DNA of 64,000 nt, from the NCBI GenBank assembly GCA_905221605.1, contig CAJNDS010000385.1, positions 1-64,000 of the forward strand, read 5' to 3'. Origin of the DNA: Symbiodinium natans. Its lineage: Eukaryota; Sar; Dinophyceae; Suessiales; Symbiodiniaceae. The position numbers and the translations under genes were made by a program. This document shows, piece by piece, positions 53,658 to 64,000 of this stretch (the stretch's first letter is position 1; every line of letters starts with the position of its first letter). The notes under the pieces were generated by a model. That model did no database searches. It worked only from the letters and a program-made list of their open reading frames with translations, and had not been told where the DNA came from.

Positions 53658-53877
53658 ATGGAGTGCCGGCTGGAGATCGGGCACTCCCTGATCGTCATTC
53701 CGGACCCTGAGCACACACCTGGTGCTCACCAGACGACGTTCAGCTGCCTCCCGGTTACTGGGGTTTCAGTCTACAGCCTTTCCTTGCCAAGGCTCGTGCC
53801 CTACACCCCAGTTTCAAGTGGCAAGGGTTTTCGGGTCCAAATTCTTCTTCAGGCATTCCAGTGGTGGTAATGCGAGA
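53658..53877 (+). CDS. Two exons of unknown protein, copy B
   Basis: Exon 1 53658-53753 reads MECRLEIGHSLIVIPDPEHT then PGAHQTTFSCLP. Exon 2 53812-53877 reads FQVARVFGSKFFFRHSSGGN then AR before GTAAGC. The intron is 58 bp, 11 bp shorter than in copy A, yet both splice sites remain. Exon 1 has about six replacement and three silent changes against copy A. Confidence 0.5.
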
Positions 53878-54925
53878 GTAAGCTCAGACGCCCCCTGCGG
53901 TAGGGACTGACACCGAGTGATATGTTCAGTGATATGTTTTGCTTCGCAAGTTCGATCCATTGGCACGTGCCGCCAAAATAGAAGCTTGTGCTATGGCTTC
54001 GCTCCCATGTCTTTAAGTCCATGCTTTTTGGGGTCGTGGCCGGCATGAATGTTTTTCTCTCGCTTTCTTCCCTTCGGTAGTCGATTTTCATAGACACCTG
54101 TGATACGCAACGATACGCACTGCCTCCCCACTCAACCGGCGCCTGAAGCCCCATGAGGCTTCTACGCCGGGGCGGCTGTGTCGCTTCTCTGTGGTCTGTG
54201 CATCCTCCGTCAGCGGTGTCGACGGGACGCGGCTCGAAAGTACTTGGGATTTCCGACGGTTTCTTCCATAGCGGGTCCGAAATTGAGAGGCGTGGGGGGT
54301 GATGTTATCTGAGGGTATGAAGAGTTAGCTTGCCCTGAAGCCCAAACCCCAAGAGGTGGCTTCGGACGACTTCTATCTGCTCTTCTTCTTTTTGGGTGCC
54401 ACTGGCTACGCCTGTGCTGGTGCTGTGGGGCAGGAGCCAACGTGTGGTTCAGGTTGAAGTTACTTGGGTTCAGCGGTTTAGGGCACGGCGTGTGCAGGGA
54501 GGTGGACTATGTTGTCGATTGCTGTTGGTCACTGTCCACAGAGTGCGCCAGTGGGGCTTAAGTGGAGCTTTATGTGCCTATAGGGCCTGCCGGCGGCTCA
54601 AACCTATAAGCCCTAATTTCCAAACGAGGGAAGAGCCAACTCCACGTGCCTTTCGAAGCTCTCAGGCGACCGCCGGTGACAACTGGGGCACCGTGGTGGC
54701 CAAGGCCTGTTAGTCCCAGATTATTCAACCCCCACCTCAAGCCGCAAACCCGTACACCCTCAACCTGTCAAGCCCTTATAAGCTTAACTTAAGCCCTGAA
54801 GCCGCGAATATAGACCCTCAAACCTGAAGCTTCAGAATTTGGACCCTCCCAAGACCTTCGGGGACCAGAAGCCCCCTGAGCTGAGACCCCGAAGTCCCTG
54901 ATACCTGCAACCCCGAACCCCGGAT

Positions 54926-55069
54926 AAGGGGTGTGTTTTCTCGGCCGAGTGCCAGGTCCTCATGGTCTTGTCCAGTGGCGCCCTGCTCTTGGACAGCTGC
55001 TGCGCTCTGGAGAAGGCCTGCCAGAAGAAGTTCCTGAAGCGAGGCGCCAGGGGGGACTGCAAGAGCTGA
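54926..55069 (+). CDS. Terminal exon, copy B
   Basis: Counterpart of 48250-48395: VFSAECQVLMVLSSGALLLD, then SCCALEKACQKKFLKRGARG, DCKS and TGA, with a three-residue deletion. Confidence 0.6.
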   Translation, partial: KGCVFSAECQVLMVLSSGALLLDSCCALEKACQKKFLKRGARGDCKS

Positions 55070-55625
55070 CCTGTCTCAGGGGCTGACGCGCCGGTTGCTG
55101 TGTGGTTCCCATGTGCTTTTGTACCATGGTTGTGCGTGTGTGTGGAAATGTGTGGCGATGACATCCTGCAGAAGCCTGAGCCCTCAAAACCCAGGGTGCA
55201 ACTTGCAAGTTGATGCCATGATGGGAGTTCGCCTGGTTGGTCAGTAATGCGGGCTTCCATCTCAATTCTTTTGGGTCACTCCGGAGCAGGCCGGAGTAGC
55301 CCACGACTGGCGCTGAAATGGCTCCTAATAGTTCTAAAATATGTGTGCCTTGGACCCCAAACCCTAAACTCAAGGCCTGGGCCGTCCCTACAATGGGGGG
55401 GGGGGGGGTAGCGCTATGGGGCGCTTAAGCCCCTCGACTGGCGCAAGCCGAGGTCGTTCGCCCACCTCCCACAGCTCGGAGCAACCGGACCAAGAACCAA
55501 CCGAAGCCTAGTCGAAGCCCCAATCCCTAAACCCTAAACCCTAAACCCTAAACCCTAAACCCTAAACCCTAAACCCTAAACCCTAAACCCCAATAATGCA
55601 AAAAACCCACCCTGTTGGGACGCAG

Positions 55626-55737
55626 GCTTCTTCGGCCTGTGCATCGGTTTGCTGGCCGGTGGGCTGCTGGCAGCCCTGCTCGTCTGGGGGTCCCACTTCC
55701 AGGCCGCTGAGGGGTCACCTAAGCCCTATGCTAGCGG
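55626..55737 (+). CDS. Membrane-span exon, copy B
   Basis: Reads FFGLCIGLLAGGLLAALLVW then GSHFQAAEGSPKPYASG, bracketed by CCCTAAA (55523-55592) and TTTAGGG (55738). Array lengths differ from copy A while the exon is nearly identical. Confidence 0.6.
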
Positions 55738-56091
55738 CTTAGGGTTTAGGGTTAGGGTTTAAGGTTTAGGGTTTAGGGTTTATGGTTTAGGGCCCTATAT
55801 TAGAAGTAAACCTGATAAACCCCACTCGCTGATGCAGGGTTTAAGGTTTAGGGTTGGGGGCATGTTGCGTCCCGACCCACTTAAGCCCGCAATGGGTGAC
55901 AGCTGGGGTCTAAAGGTGAGGGAAAGGGCGTCCATGAACGGGGGGCTTGGGTTTTAAGTTTAGTGTTTAGGGGTTGGGCTTTTTTAGGGTTTATGGTTTC
56001 CACCATGATTGGCTCCTGCAGTCCAGATGCAAGAAGGGTGGAAAAAAGGCGTCGGGCTTAGGGTGTATCCGTGCACAGCACGCAGGTCACC

Positions 56092-57808
56092 ATGTACTTC
56101 CTCGCAGCCTCAGCGCTGCTTTGCTGTGTCGCGTGGGCCACTGTAAACTGGTGTGTTGGGCCGGTGTCGGGCGAGAATCTGTTCCGGCCACTGGGCTAAA
56201 CTTGTCCGCATGTGCCAGAAGACCTGCGCAACCCGACGTCGGTGCGGCGCTCCCCCGGCCCACCCCCCACTTCGGGTCTCAGCTGCTTTTTTTTTTTGTT
56301 TACTGTGCAAATAGTTGTATGCTGCGTATGCCGGGTTCCACCTTTTGAGTGGGGCCTAGCGTTCTCGGAGCGTTATTTGTTCCCAGACCGTGGTCAGAGT
56401 CCCCCCTGGAGATTGCCAATTTAGTTCTGGAGTTTTAGAGGAGTTTTCGAAGTTGGAGTATTCTGCTGTGCATGGACCACCATTTAGAAAGTGGGTGAGG
56501 TAGGGGGTCTTGTCTGAAGCATGACGTCTGCATAAAACACCTGCCTGAAGCCCACAGATCTCCAAAGCCAAATCTGACAGCGGAAAGAAGACGGAGGGTC
56601 CATGGTTGTAGCCGGTCTTTGAGGCTCAGGATACATCGGTAGAGTGCCCTAAACCCTCTAAACCCTATAAACCCTATAAACCCTACAAATCCTATAAACC
56701 CTACAAACCCTATAAACCCTATAAACCCTATAAACCCTATAAACCCTCTAAACCCTCTAAACCCTCTAAACCCTCTAAACCCTCTAAGCCCTCTAAGCCC
56801 TCTAAGCCCTCTAAACCCTCTAAACCCTCTAAACCCTCTAAACCCTATAAACCCTCTAAACCGTACAAACCAAACACTTCAAACCCTAAGCCGCCTTCGC
56901 AGCGCATCCCAAGGTCTCTCTTCTCCTTCTTGACCGAAGAACCCTAAACCCTAAACCCTAAACCCTAAACCCTAAACCCTAAACCCTAAACCCTAAACCC
57001 TAAACCCTAAACCCTAAACCCTAAACCCCAGGTCTCTCTTCTCCTTCCTGACCATGGGCGGGGCCCTGGTGGTCGCCCTGCTCGAGCCCAGCTGTGGCCC
57101 CTCGGGCCCCGGAAGTCGACGAAAGCTTGTTTGGGCCCTTGAGCTCATGGGGCTTCAAAGAGGGTTGAGGGTTCAAAGGGTTTGGGGTTCAAAAGGTTCA
57201 AGGGGTTTAGGTTTAGGGTTTAGGGTTTAGGGTTTAGGGTTTAGGGTTTAGGGTTTAGGGTTTAGGGTTTAAGGGATGCAAGAAAGGGGAACCTGCAAGT
57301 TGGATCCGCAGTGGTGCGAAGCCCCGTCCGCCACGCGCCGCGCCGCCGCGTTTCCGCCGAGGGAGTTTTCGCACACGCCTGCAGCCTTCATCCAGGGCTC
57401 CAAGGCTCTATAAGGCTCTACAAGGCTCTATAAGGCTCTATAAGGCTCCATAAGGCTAAGGCTCTATAAGATCTCATGTTTTTTAGGGCGCTTTTGTGCA
57501 GTTGATGGTGCTGTTTGCACCCTCAAGGACCTCCTAGCTCCCCGCCCAGGGGGAGACTGCCCGCGTTCCCCTGAACTCAACTAACCCTACACCCTGAACC
57601 CCGCTACCCCTAAACCCTAAACCCTAAACCCTAAACCCCAAACCCCAAACCCTAAACCCTAAACCCTAAACCCTAAACCCTAAACCCTAAACCCTAAACC
57701 CTAAACCTCACCACCCCTACTCTGCAAGGCTATGCAGGCCACCCTGAGTGCTACGCGAAATGCCCCGGGGCGCCCAGCATTCACTTCCTGCACCTTGGCT
57801 GCTGACAG
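56092..57808 (+). CDS. Secreted-protein exons, copy B
   Basis: 56092 reads MYFLAASALLCCVAWATVNW, a signal peptide. 57053-57150 reads MGGALVVALLEPSCGPSG. 57310-57385 reads VVRSPVRHAPRRRVSAEGVF. 57723-57808 reads QGYAGHPECYAKCPGAPSIH then FLHLGC and a stop. The intervals between them have gained several hundred bp of telomeric and 9-mer arrays compared with copy A. Confidence 0.4.
56646..56885. repeat. CCCTATAAA / CCCTCTAAA 9-mer array
   Basis: About 26 nine-base units, first CCCTATAAA then CCCTCTAAA, only in copy B. It is the complement of the 9-mers at 31140-31290. Confidence 0.9.
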
Positions 57809-58369
57809 GGAAGGATGGTAAGAAATTACAGGGAAGCTCAAGAACGATACGGATCCTCACCAAGCTTTGCTACTCCGCCGGCTCGTGTTTTTTGTATTCC
57901 CTTCAGCGCGATGTGGGATAATTCTGCAATCTGGGCCAAAGACGTGAAACCCTAGCTAGACGAGCTCCATCGCACGCCCTGGAACCCTAAACCCTAAACC
58001 CTAAACCCTAGATGCTTCAAAGCCATCGGCTCGCAATATCGTCTCGGGTGCCCTGTGCTCTGTTAGTGTTGGGAGTAGCTCGCGGGGCCTGAAGACCTAA
58101 AGCTAACACGCCTAAACCCTAAACCCTAAACCCTGAAGTAGTGGGGAAGAGAGTGTTTTTGAGGGTCCTGAAGCGGGGCCACCCTTTTTCTCCGAATAGA
58201 CCACCAAATCACCCTGCCTGCGATTCGGCCAGCTATGCGGGAGCAAAAAACAAAACCTAAACCCTAAACCCTACACCCTAACCCCCACGAGAGGTCAGCT
58301 AAGCGGGTGGCAAAAAAAAGCCCAACCCAAATCGCAGTCTGGGCTCCAAGAAGCCCGAAAGCCGAGACA

Positions 58370-60140
58370 GCAGGATCTGGGCGGTCCCCACCATCCTGAA
58401 CAGCCTGGGCATGACCTTCCTCCAGCTCTGCGCCCCAGCGCCGCGGCTTTGTGCTCATCGGTCCTTCAGAGGGTCTTTGGGTGATGTTGGACGGGTGGGG
58501 CTTAGTTGCAACAATAGTGTAGTGGGTTGTGGTGTTTGGGATGGTGCGGGGGCTTGGGCTCGGGCTCGGGCGTTAAACCGTTTCAGACCTCTGGGAGGGT
58601 TTGAAGAATCTTGGGTGGTTGCAGGGGTTTCAGGGCTTCAGGGTTGTAGGGCTCCGCCTTTTTGGGGTGGCTCTGTGATCGTGGGTGTGTGGAAAGCCAG
58701 GAGCCGTTGGCCTTCCCTCAGCTCTGGCGCTACCGGCCCACGGCAGGGTCCGGGCCATCACCTCAGGCGGTGCCCCCAGCGCCGGCGTAGTGGGCTTTTG
58801 AGTGGAGGGAGAATCAGGATCAGCAAACAAGTATGTTTTAGGTATCAAAAGGGGATGAAATGTGCAGGGAGGAGAGAGAAAGCCAGGAACAGGAACAGGA
58901 ACAGGCACAGGAAGCACAGGGGCAAGCCAGGAAGTAAGGAACCCGAATACTGTATCCTATGCATCCTTCCAAGCCCGTCATACGAGCATTGCGATTGCAA
59001 ATGGGGGAGGCTGTGTCGTCTTCCCCCCCCCCTTCCCCGCCTGTTTAAGCCGGGCAAGCTCGCTCTTAAGAGCATCATGCTGTCGAGAGGAATTGCTGCA
59101 CATACTCAACGGATTCCTTCCATTCTCGTTATACGGGCATTGAAGGGGAAGGGAGGTGCTGGTCCCAGGTCCTGGGTGGGTACAGAGAGCCCTTCCTATT
59201 CCCACGAACTTGATTCCAAAAGTTGCTTTGATGCGTGAGTGCTTTTGTTTTCTTGATCCATCCTCGCTCAGAATAGGAAAGTTGTTGATCACCCCCGCTG
59301 GGTTTCGGAGGGGGAGTCTAAGAGTCTAAGGGGGGTCTTGGGAGCCGAGACAGGGGAGTTTTGAGTTCAGATTACGTAGGAGGGTTCAAGCTCAGGGTCT
59401 GCGAGCACTCTAAAGCCCACTGCGCGCAGGGGTTCCGTTTCAAGCGGCTCCAAAATTTGGACGCCACGTACCGTTTTTGCGGCTGCCGTGCAAGCCGCAC
59501 GCCACATTTTCAAGCCCAGCTGCAGCGAAGGCCACAGCTCTTGCGATGCCCAAAATGGGCGTTGCCCTAAACCCTAAACCCTAAACCCTGAGCTCGGGAG
59601 CTTGAAGTTGGGGGGAGCTTTGAACGATTTCTGTACCCACATGTCCCAGGCCCTTGACCTTGAATGCCTGGTCAGTGGTTGAAGCTTGTGCACGGTCGAA
59701 AACTTGTGCAGCGAGCTATAATCTTCCCAGGTGTTCTGTCCTAGTTTTGTTAGTTTCAAACTCAAAGGAAGAACCAACATTTCTTTTCAGCATGGCTCTG
59801 GGGACTCTTGGGGGGAGTATAGTGAGCTTTGCCACAAGCTGGGCTCGCATGGCGAAGAAAAGACCGTGCCTTAGGTACCTGCATTGATCTACAGGCCCTG
59901 GACCCGAAGCCCAGCATGCTAAGCCTGCGGTAAAGCCCCGACTCGAAGCCCGAACGCCATCCTTGGTCCTTCGGTGTGCATGTACCCCAAACCCCCTCCG
60001 AGTAAGTCCCCTCGCATCTCTGTGCAGTGCTTACACTTTGTGTCTCCACGCGCCACCCTCAGAATCCCCACATGCATCACAGGCCGCAGGAACTGGCGGG
60101 ACGCCTGATTGGTTGTTGCTAGAAGCTACAGTCTTCGGGA
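58370..60140 (+). other. Right part of copy B
   Basis: Hydrophobic exon 58370-58520 (RIWAVPTILNSLGMTFLQLC), then mostly non-coding sequence collinear with 51041-52480. A short CCCTAAA array (59566-59590) is absent from copy A. Confidence 0.4.
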
Positions 60141-61107
60141 GAGAGAGGAGAGAACATCGCAATCGCATGTTTTCCAACGGACGCTGAACCCCAAACCCGA
60201 AGAGAAAAAGGCCCCAAAGCTAGAAGTCCTCCCCAGAGAACTCCCCCAAAGCGTACTGTTGGTTGTTAGGGAATGAGGGAATGAGGTACCCTATATCATC
60301 CTAAAACAGGGCATGTCTTGGGGGATATATTAACCAACAGCAAGCAAGAAGCCTGCAGGCGCCGCAGGCGCTTCGGTCTGAGGCCTGGCGAAGGCGTCGG
60401 CGAGCTCCTGGGTTTACTGGGTCATTGTTGAAAAAACCACTTTTTATATTTGTCTGAGAACTTAAAACCCAACAAGGAACAAAAACATCATTTCTAGGTG
60501 CGGTTTAGGGTTTAAAGTTTAGGGTTTTTGAAGCCTATTGCAAAAGGGTTCTCAGAGCGATGCTTTGGATTGGGAGTTTGGGGTTTGAAGGGGTTTAGGG
60601 CGCGCCCTACGTGCCCGAAGTGGTAGTGGGTTTGATTCGCTTTTTCCACCCACGCCCCCGAACTAGGGTGGATTGGACGTTCACGATCCCACTGTGGCAG
60701 GGGCTGTGCCGCGGAGGACGCCATCACGTTTTGCTCCCAGCTTGTGCTCTTTTCAGGCAGTAGACTCAGTAGACATGACTCGCATCGGATACCCAAGCAT
60801 CAGCCCAGCAAAGTATGGGCAACTTCAACTACCAAATTCTGTGTGCAAAGTCAAGGCAGGGATGTGGGGTTCCCACAAGCTGGTACTGCCTTTCCACGGA
60901 GCATGCCTGCGCTCAAGCTTCTGTGCGGTTCGAACCCGATTCTAAGCCTTGTCGACGGCTCGAGTCCCTCTTCGGGAATGGCTGGTGGGTAGCGTGCCCC
61001 CCAACCCCGATGCTGGGCTGGTCGGGAGGTCGGTGCATTCGGCGCCTCGTGGGCCGCCTCGTGGGCCGCAGCTCCGCATCCCGTGGCTATGCTACTGGCG
61101 CACAGGT
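60141..61107. other. Interval without a supported gene
   Basis: Contains a faint introner-A-like stretch (60445-60505, AACTTAAAACCCAACAAGGA) and the last TTTAGGG units (60505-60525). Telomeric arrays stop here. Confidence 0.35.
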
Positions 61108-61333
61108 GCGCCAGGCAGACTGGGGGCTCGAGGAGGTCGCCTCATGGAGCCTCTATGGCTCCTACCATGACCCTTCCGATCCCAGGCGCGGGATGGTGCA
61201 GCTCTACATGGACTCGGGCTCGGCAAGGATGGTCCACAGCGAGTACGGGCCTGTCCCGGCTAGGCTGAGAGTCGTTGCACAGGAGGGTCCCAGTGTTTGC
61301 CTGTCATGTGTCGCAGTGCCAGCACAGATGTAG
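61108..61333 (+). CDS. Possible exon upstream of the large ORF
   Basis: After GGCGCACAG reads VRQADWGLEEVASWSLYGSY, HDPSDPRRGMVQLYMDSGSA and RMVHSEYGPVPARLRVV. Same frame as the next ORF but separated by stops at 61331-61357, so an intron is likely. Confidence 0.4.
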
Positions 61334-61369
61334 TGTGTTGTGGGAGGCAGGTTCTAAGGCACTGACGCT

Positions 61370-62569
61370 TTGGACCGAAGAGTTTCGGTCAAGCTCCCTT
61401 GGCAGGAGGATGGTCGAGTAAAGCTCACGGAGGGTCCGTTGGTCATCGAGATCAACGATGCGGGGCTGCATCTTCCGGATGGTACGGTGGCAGCAGCCAT
61501 ACCTTCGCAGCCAGCCGCAGATCTTCCGGGGCTGCCCGGCATTGGTTTTGATGCGGAAGCCTACTGCAATGCTGTGTCCCTGCTCGAGGACCTCTGCTTC
61601 CCCCCAGAAGAGTGCCAGCAAGTGGTTCGCAGCCGCAAGTTGAGGAAGCGAGCCCTACAGCGCCAGCAGGTTCCACATCTCTTTGGTCCCTCTGACTCTG
61701 TGCGTCCAATGCTCGCAGATGTTCCTGTGCCTCCTGATTGGTCTGGTGTCCGGGCGCATGGAGATCTGAATGTTCCGAGCTGGCTGGAGCGAGCCGGAAC
61801 GTGGGGTGCCTTCGACGTCAAAGCTGCATGTGTGAGCTGGCAGCAACACAATGAGACACCCTCCAAGGCGGCTCCAAGCGTGGAAGAGCTGAGGGCCCAC
61901 GGGTATCTGCTGCGTCTTTTCAGTCCTTGCGCGAGCCTTCCCCTGCAGCGGTCGCGGCTTCTGGCCATCCTGAGGCAGCCCCACACAGCCTTGGCGCAGT
62001 ACCTCGTGCAGCATTCCGTGTTCTGGCGGCGGCCGGAGAATGCCAACCGACTTGACGAGGTTCAAGAACATTTCCAAGGCATGGACGTTGGTGAGTTCCG
62101 AAGGCAAGCTGCTCCTCCCATTCTCCTGGCGAGACTGGCGCGGGCTGCACGAAGCCGACGTCGACGGAGCGGGTCTCCCTTCAGGTGCTTGAGGCTGGTC
62201 GAGTGCTGCGTGCGCGAGGAGGCAGACCTAAGGGTGGAGCTGATCACATCTCCTGAGGGCCTAGACGAGGCAGCCGCAAAACTCAGGAACTGTGCTGGTG
62301 GGGAAGGGTATCACAACAAGGCCGAAAAGGGCGAGTGCTTGTTGCTGGTGCTGAAGCAGGGCGGCAAGCTGGCAGCGATGGCCGAATGGTGCACCGTGCA
62401 GCAGAGATTCCTACAGCTGGTGGAGCACTGCAATGGTGTAATCCGGCCCGAGTGGGAAAGCCTGTTCAATGAGGCTGCAAAGCTATTGCCGAAGAAAGTG
62501 GCGATCATGACTTCTAGCCATCACCCTTTCACTCATTCTACATGTCATGCACCGAGTTGGAGAAGGTGA
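61370..62569 (+). CDS. Large protein segment, unknown, with possible PcfJ-like motif
   Basis: An open frame of about 395 codons with strong bias and no array. It contains LTEGPLVIEINDAGLHLPDG near its start and a basic stretch LARAARSRRRRSG. Near its end, LRNCAGGEGYHNKAEKGECL then LLVLKQGGKLAAMAEW faintly recalls the LxNCVGxY...G...VLR..GKPVA pattern of PcfJ-type domains. True reading probably ends near 62513; the last 15 codons look frame-shifted, because the neighbouring frame continues as SPFHSFYMSCTELEKVTHRQ. Confidence 0.6.
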   Translation: MDRRVSVKLPWQEDGRVKLTEGPLVIEINDAGLHLPDGTVAAAIPSQPAADLPGLPGIGFDAEAYCNAVSLLEDLCFPPEECQQVVRSRKLRKRALQRQQVPHLFGPSDSVRPMLADVPVPPDWSGVRAHGDLNVPSWLERAGTWGAFDVKAACVSWQQHNETPSKAAPSVEELRAHGYLLRLFSPCASLPLQRSRLLAILRQPHTALAQYLVQHSVFWRRPENANRLDEVQEHFQGMDVGEFRRQAAPPILLARLARAARSRRRRSGSPFRCLRLVECCVREEADLRVELITSPEGLDEAAAKLRNCAGGEGYHNKAEKGECLLLVLKQGGKLAAMAEWCTVQQRFLQLVEHCNGVIRPEWESLFNEAAKLLPKKVAIMTSSHHPFTHSTCHAPSWRR

Positions 62570-62803
62570 CACATCGTCAGCAGCTTCAAGAGCCAAGAGC
62601 GGCCCACCTTATGCTGGAAGGGCTCCTCAGTCTCGCAACGTCTCCAGATCTTCCAGGGCTGCCTTGGCGAGCTTGGGCGCTTGCCTGAACCGATATCCAC
62701 CGGGTAGCGTGGAGGCTGCAGGGTCTCTCCTGGACCTTGCCCTGGCACATGACGATATGGATCTGGCGAGGCAGCTCTGCGGGACGGCGCCGGTGATGCG
62801 GCG
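62521..62803 (+). pseudogene. Coding sequence broken by successive frame changes
   Basis: Coding-like text moves between frames: 62521-62685 (FYMSCTELEKVTHRQQLQE, LMLEGLLSLATSPDLPGLP), 62690-62785 (SVEAAGSLLDLALAHDDMDL) and then the ankyrin frame from about 62784 (GDAAVVALKRGRVQTAKALV). Each step shifts the frame the same way, as if one base were missing each time. Assembly error or a decaying gene. Confidence 0.45.
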
Positions 62804-63523
62804 GTGGTCGCGCTGAAAAGGGGAAGAGTCCAAACAGCAAAGGCGCTCGTGGAGTGGGGAGCCGACGTCAATGCGCATGACTCTGAGGGAGAAACTCTCC
62901 TTGTGCAGGCCGTGTCTCAAGGAAATGTTGAGTTGGCCGAGTGGCTTGTCGAGTGGGGAGCTGATCTCGACGAAAGGGGCAATGGGCAAACCCCGCTGGT
63001 GCGGGCCGTTTCTGAAGGGAGGGCCACTTTCGCCGAGCTGCTTTTAGAGTGGGGCGCTGACGTGGACACAACGACTAACGATGGACAAACGGCATTGATA
63101 CAGGCGGTGTCTGCAGGAAATGCTGACTTGGCCAAGTTTCTTGTGGAGTGGGGAGCAGACCTTGAAGCCGAGGAATGGGTAGATGGCCACACGGCATTGT
63201 CTCTGGCGGTGTCGAAAGGTCACCTCGAGCTTGCCAAGCTGCTGGTGGAGTGGTCAGAGAGTATCAATCCAGAGGATTTCGATGGAGAAACGCCGTTGAC
63301 CCTGGCAGCCTCGAGAGATGATATCGGGTTGGCCAAGTTTCTCGTGGAGTTGGGGTGTGATCTCAACAAAGAGAATGCGGCTGGACAATCGCCGCTGGTG
63401 GTGGCAGTCTGGTCTCATCACTACGATTTGGCCAGGTTGCTTGTTGACTGGGGAGCCGATACCGACGTAGATGATACTGACGTTGCCTTGTTTTTGTATC
63501 TTCACTATCACAGGCAAACGTAG
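62804..63523 (+). CDS. Ankyrin-repeat protein
   Basis: Seven repeats of about 33 aa with the pattern A..LVEWGAD......G.T.L..AVS.GN..LA, for example VELAEWLVEWGADLDERGNG and ADLAKFLVEWGADLEAEEW. The usual LLxxGAD has become LVEWGAD. Ankyrin repeats bind protein partners. The last repeat ends at VDDTDVALFLYLHYHRQT and TAG. The reading frame very likely begins upstream of 62804 (near 62780) and may be the C-terminus of the large protein starting at 61370. Confidence 0.75.
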   Translation: MVALKRGRVQTAKALVEWGADVNAHDSEGETLLVQAVSQGNVELAEWLVEWGADLDERGNGQTPLVRAVSEGRATFAELLLEWGADVDTTTNDGQTALIQAVSAGNADLAKFLVEWGADLEAEEWVDGHTALSLAVSKGHLELAKLLVEWSESINPEDFDGETPLTLAASRDDIGLAKFLVELGCDLNKENAAGQSPLVVAVWSHHYDLARLLVDWGADTDVDDTDVALFLYLHYHRQT

Positions 63524-64000
63524 TTGCAGCATTTCAAATCATGGTGTTGCTGGCTAGTGCAGAAGGAGAGTGTGCAATTGCAGGAGCACGCACCACAAGC
63601 CAGTTGGAGTCGCAGCTTCAGAGGGGATCTACACGGGCGATTTTTTTCTGGAGCTTATGGCTTGTGCTGTTTCTGCCTGCGTTGTGAGAGCCAAAATCCT
63701 GCGCGGGGCCCTAACACAGTGCCTCTCGCTGCGTGGGCCCTAAACCGTGCTTTTCAGACATGATCTTGGTTGTACTTATGGATTCAGTTGACCCACCCCC
63801 TCCCCCCTCCTCCCCCCAAACCGGCGCTGATGCTCTGATGGCCCGGTGTGATGGGATTCAGTTGACCACGTTCTTGTCAACCCCCCCTCCCCCAGCCAGA
63901 GATGATCTTCGGGAGTGGTATGTCCTGGTATGGCTGGATTCATTCCCTTCCCCCCCCCCCCCCCCCATACAGATATCTTCCGGTGTGACCCCCCACACCA
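63524..64000. other. 3' flank with C-rich repeats
   Basis: Poly-C tracts at 63785-63820, 63880-63895 and 63945-63968 lie among a loosely repeated GGATTCAGTTGACC motif (63780, 63853). No gene. Confidence 0.4.

Larger units (their letters stand above)
53135..60140. repeat. Segmental duplication copy B
   Basis: Longer than copy A because of extra telomeric arrays (56940-57030, 57195-57270, 57600-57712), a 9-mer array (56646-56885), a GGCTCTATAA array (57405-57465) and about 150 bp near 59500. It lacks the MITE-1 at 50938, the 46612 array and the AATGT microsatellite. Confidence 0.9.

Overview
The window reads as nuclear DNA of a dinoflagellate. The signs are the plant/alveolate telomere heptamer CCCTAAA/TTTAGGG scattered everywhere, GC-rich coding islands that all lie on the + strand (a unidirectional gene array), introns with GA as well as GT donors, decayed copies of the dinoflagellate spliced leader 5' of some genes, and a plastid-type leader on a pirin. 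No bacterial operon, rRNA, tRNA, CRISPR or virus is seen.

Layout. 1-4140 is satellite DNA: nested palindromes, AATTCAATT palindromes, a 31-bp array and a 55-bp array. 4141-6770 is a CT-rich unique block with a 0.6-kb direct duplication. From 6.96 to about 60.5 kb small coding exons are separated by arrays of telomeric heptamers in both orientations. The best reconstructed genes are an SR/Lys-Asp-Glu-rich protein (exons up to 10725), a cold-shock-domain protein (14114-14976 and beyond), a plastid-targeted pirin (16254-18250, four exons, about 459 aa), a secreted Cys-rich three-repeat protein (18460-19966, two exons, about 471 aa) and a 132-aa PDZ protein (30463-31105, three exons). A second cold-shock protein lies at 39.8-40.9 kb and a proline-rich protein ending in a KKRRRR signal at 42.2-43.8 kb. 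About 25 further coding islands are listed singly. 46.28-60.14 kb is a tandem segmental duplication of about 6-7 kb (copies A and B) carrying secreted/membrane exons. The last 3 kb holds a large unknown protein and an ankyrin-repeat gene with several frame breaks.

Main observation. The telomeric arrays are not random with respect to exons. Exon islands are mostly bracketed CCCTAAA-island-TTTAGGG, so an intron with both arrays runs TTTAGGG...CCCTAAA (inverted). Copies A and B show such arrays present in one paralogue and cleanly absent in the other, and one array sits inside a known intron element. Three introner-like repeat families and two palindromic MITE families occur in the same intervals, several with short target-site duplications at exon junctions. 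Together this suggests a locus where introns are being created and remodelled by transposable introners and by telomere-repeat insertion. Exon calls were made by eye; transcripts are needed to prove them.
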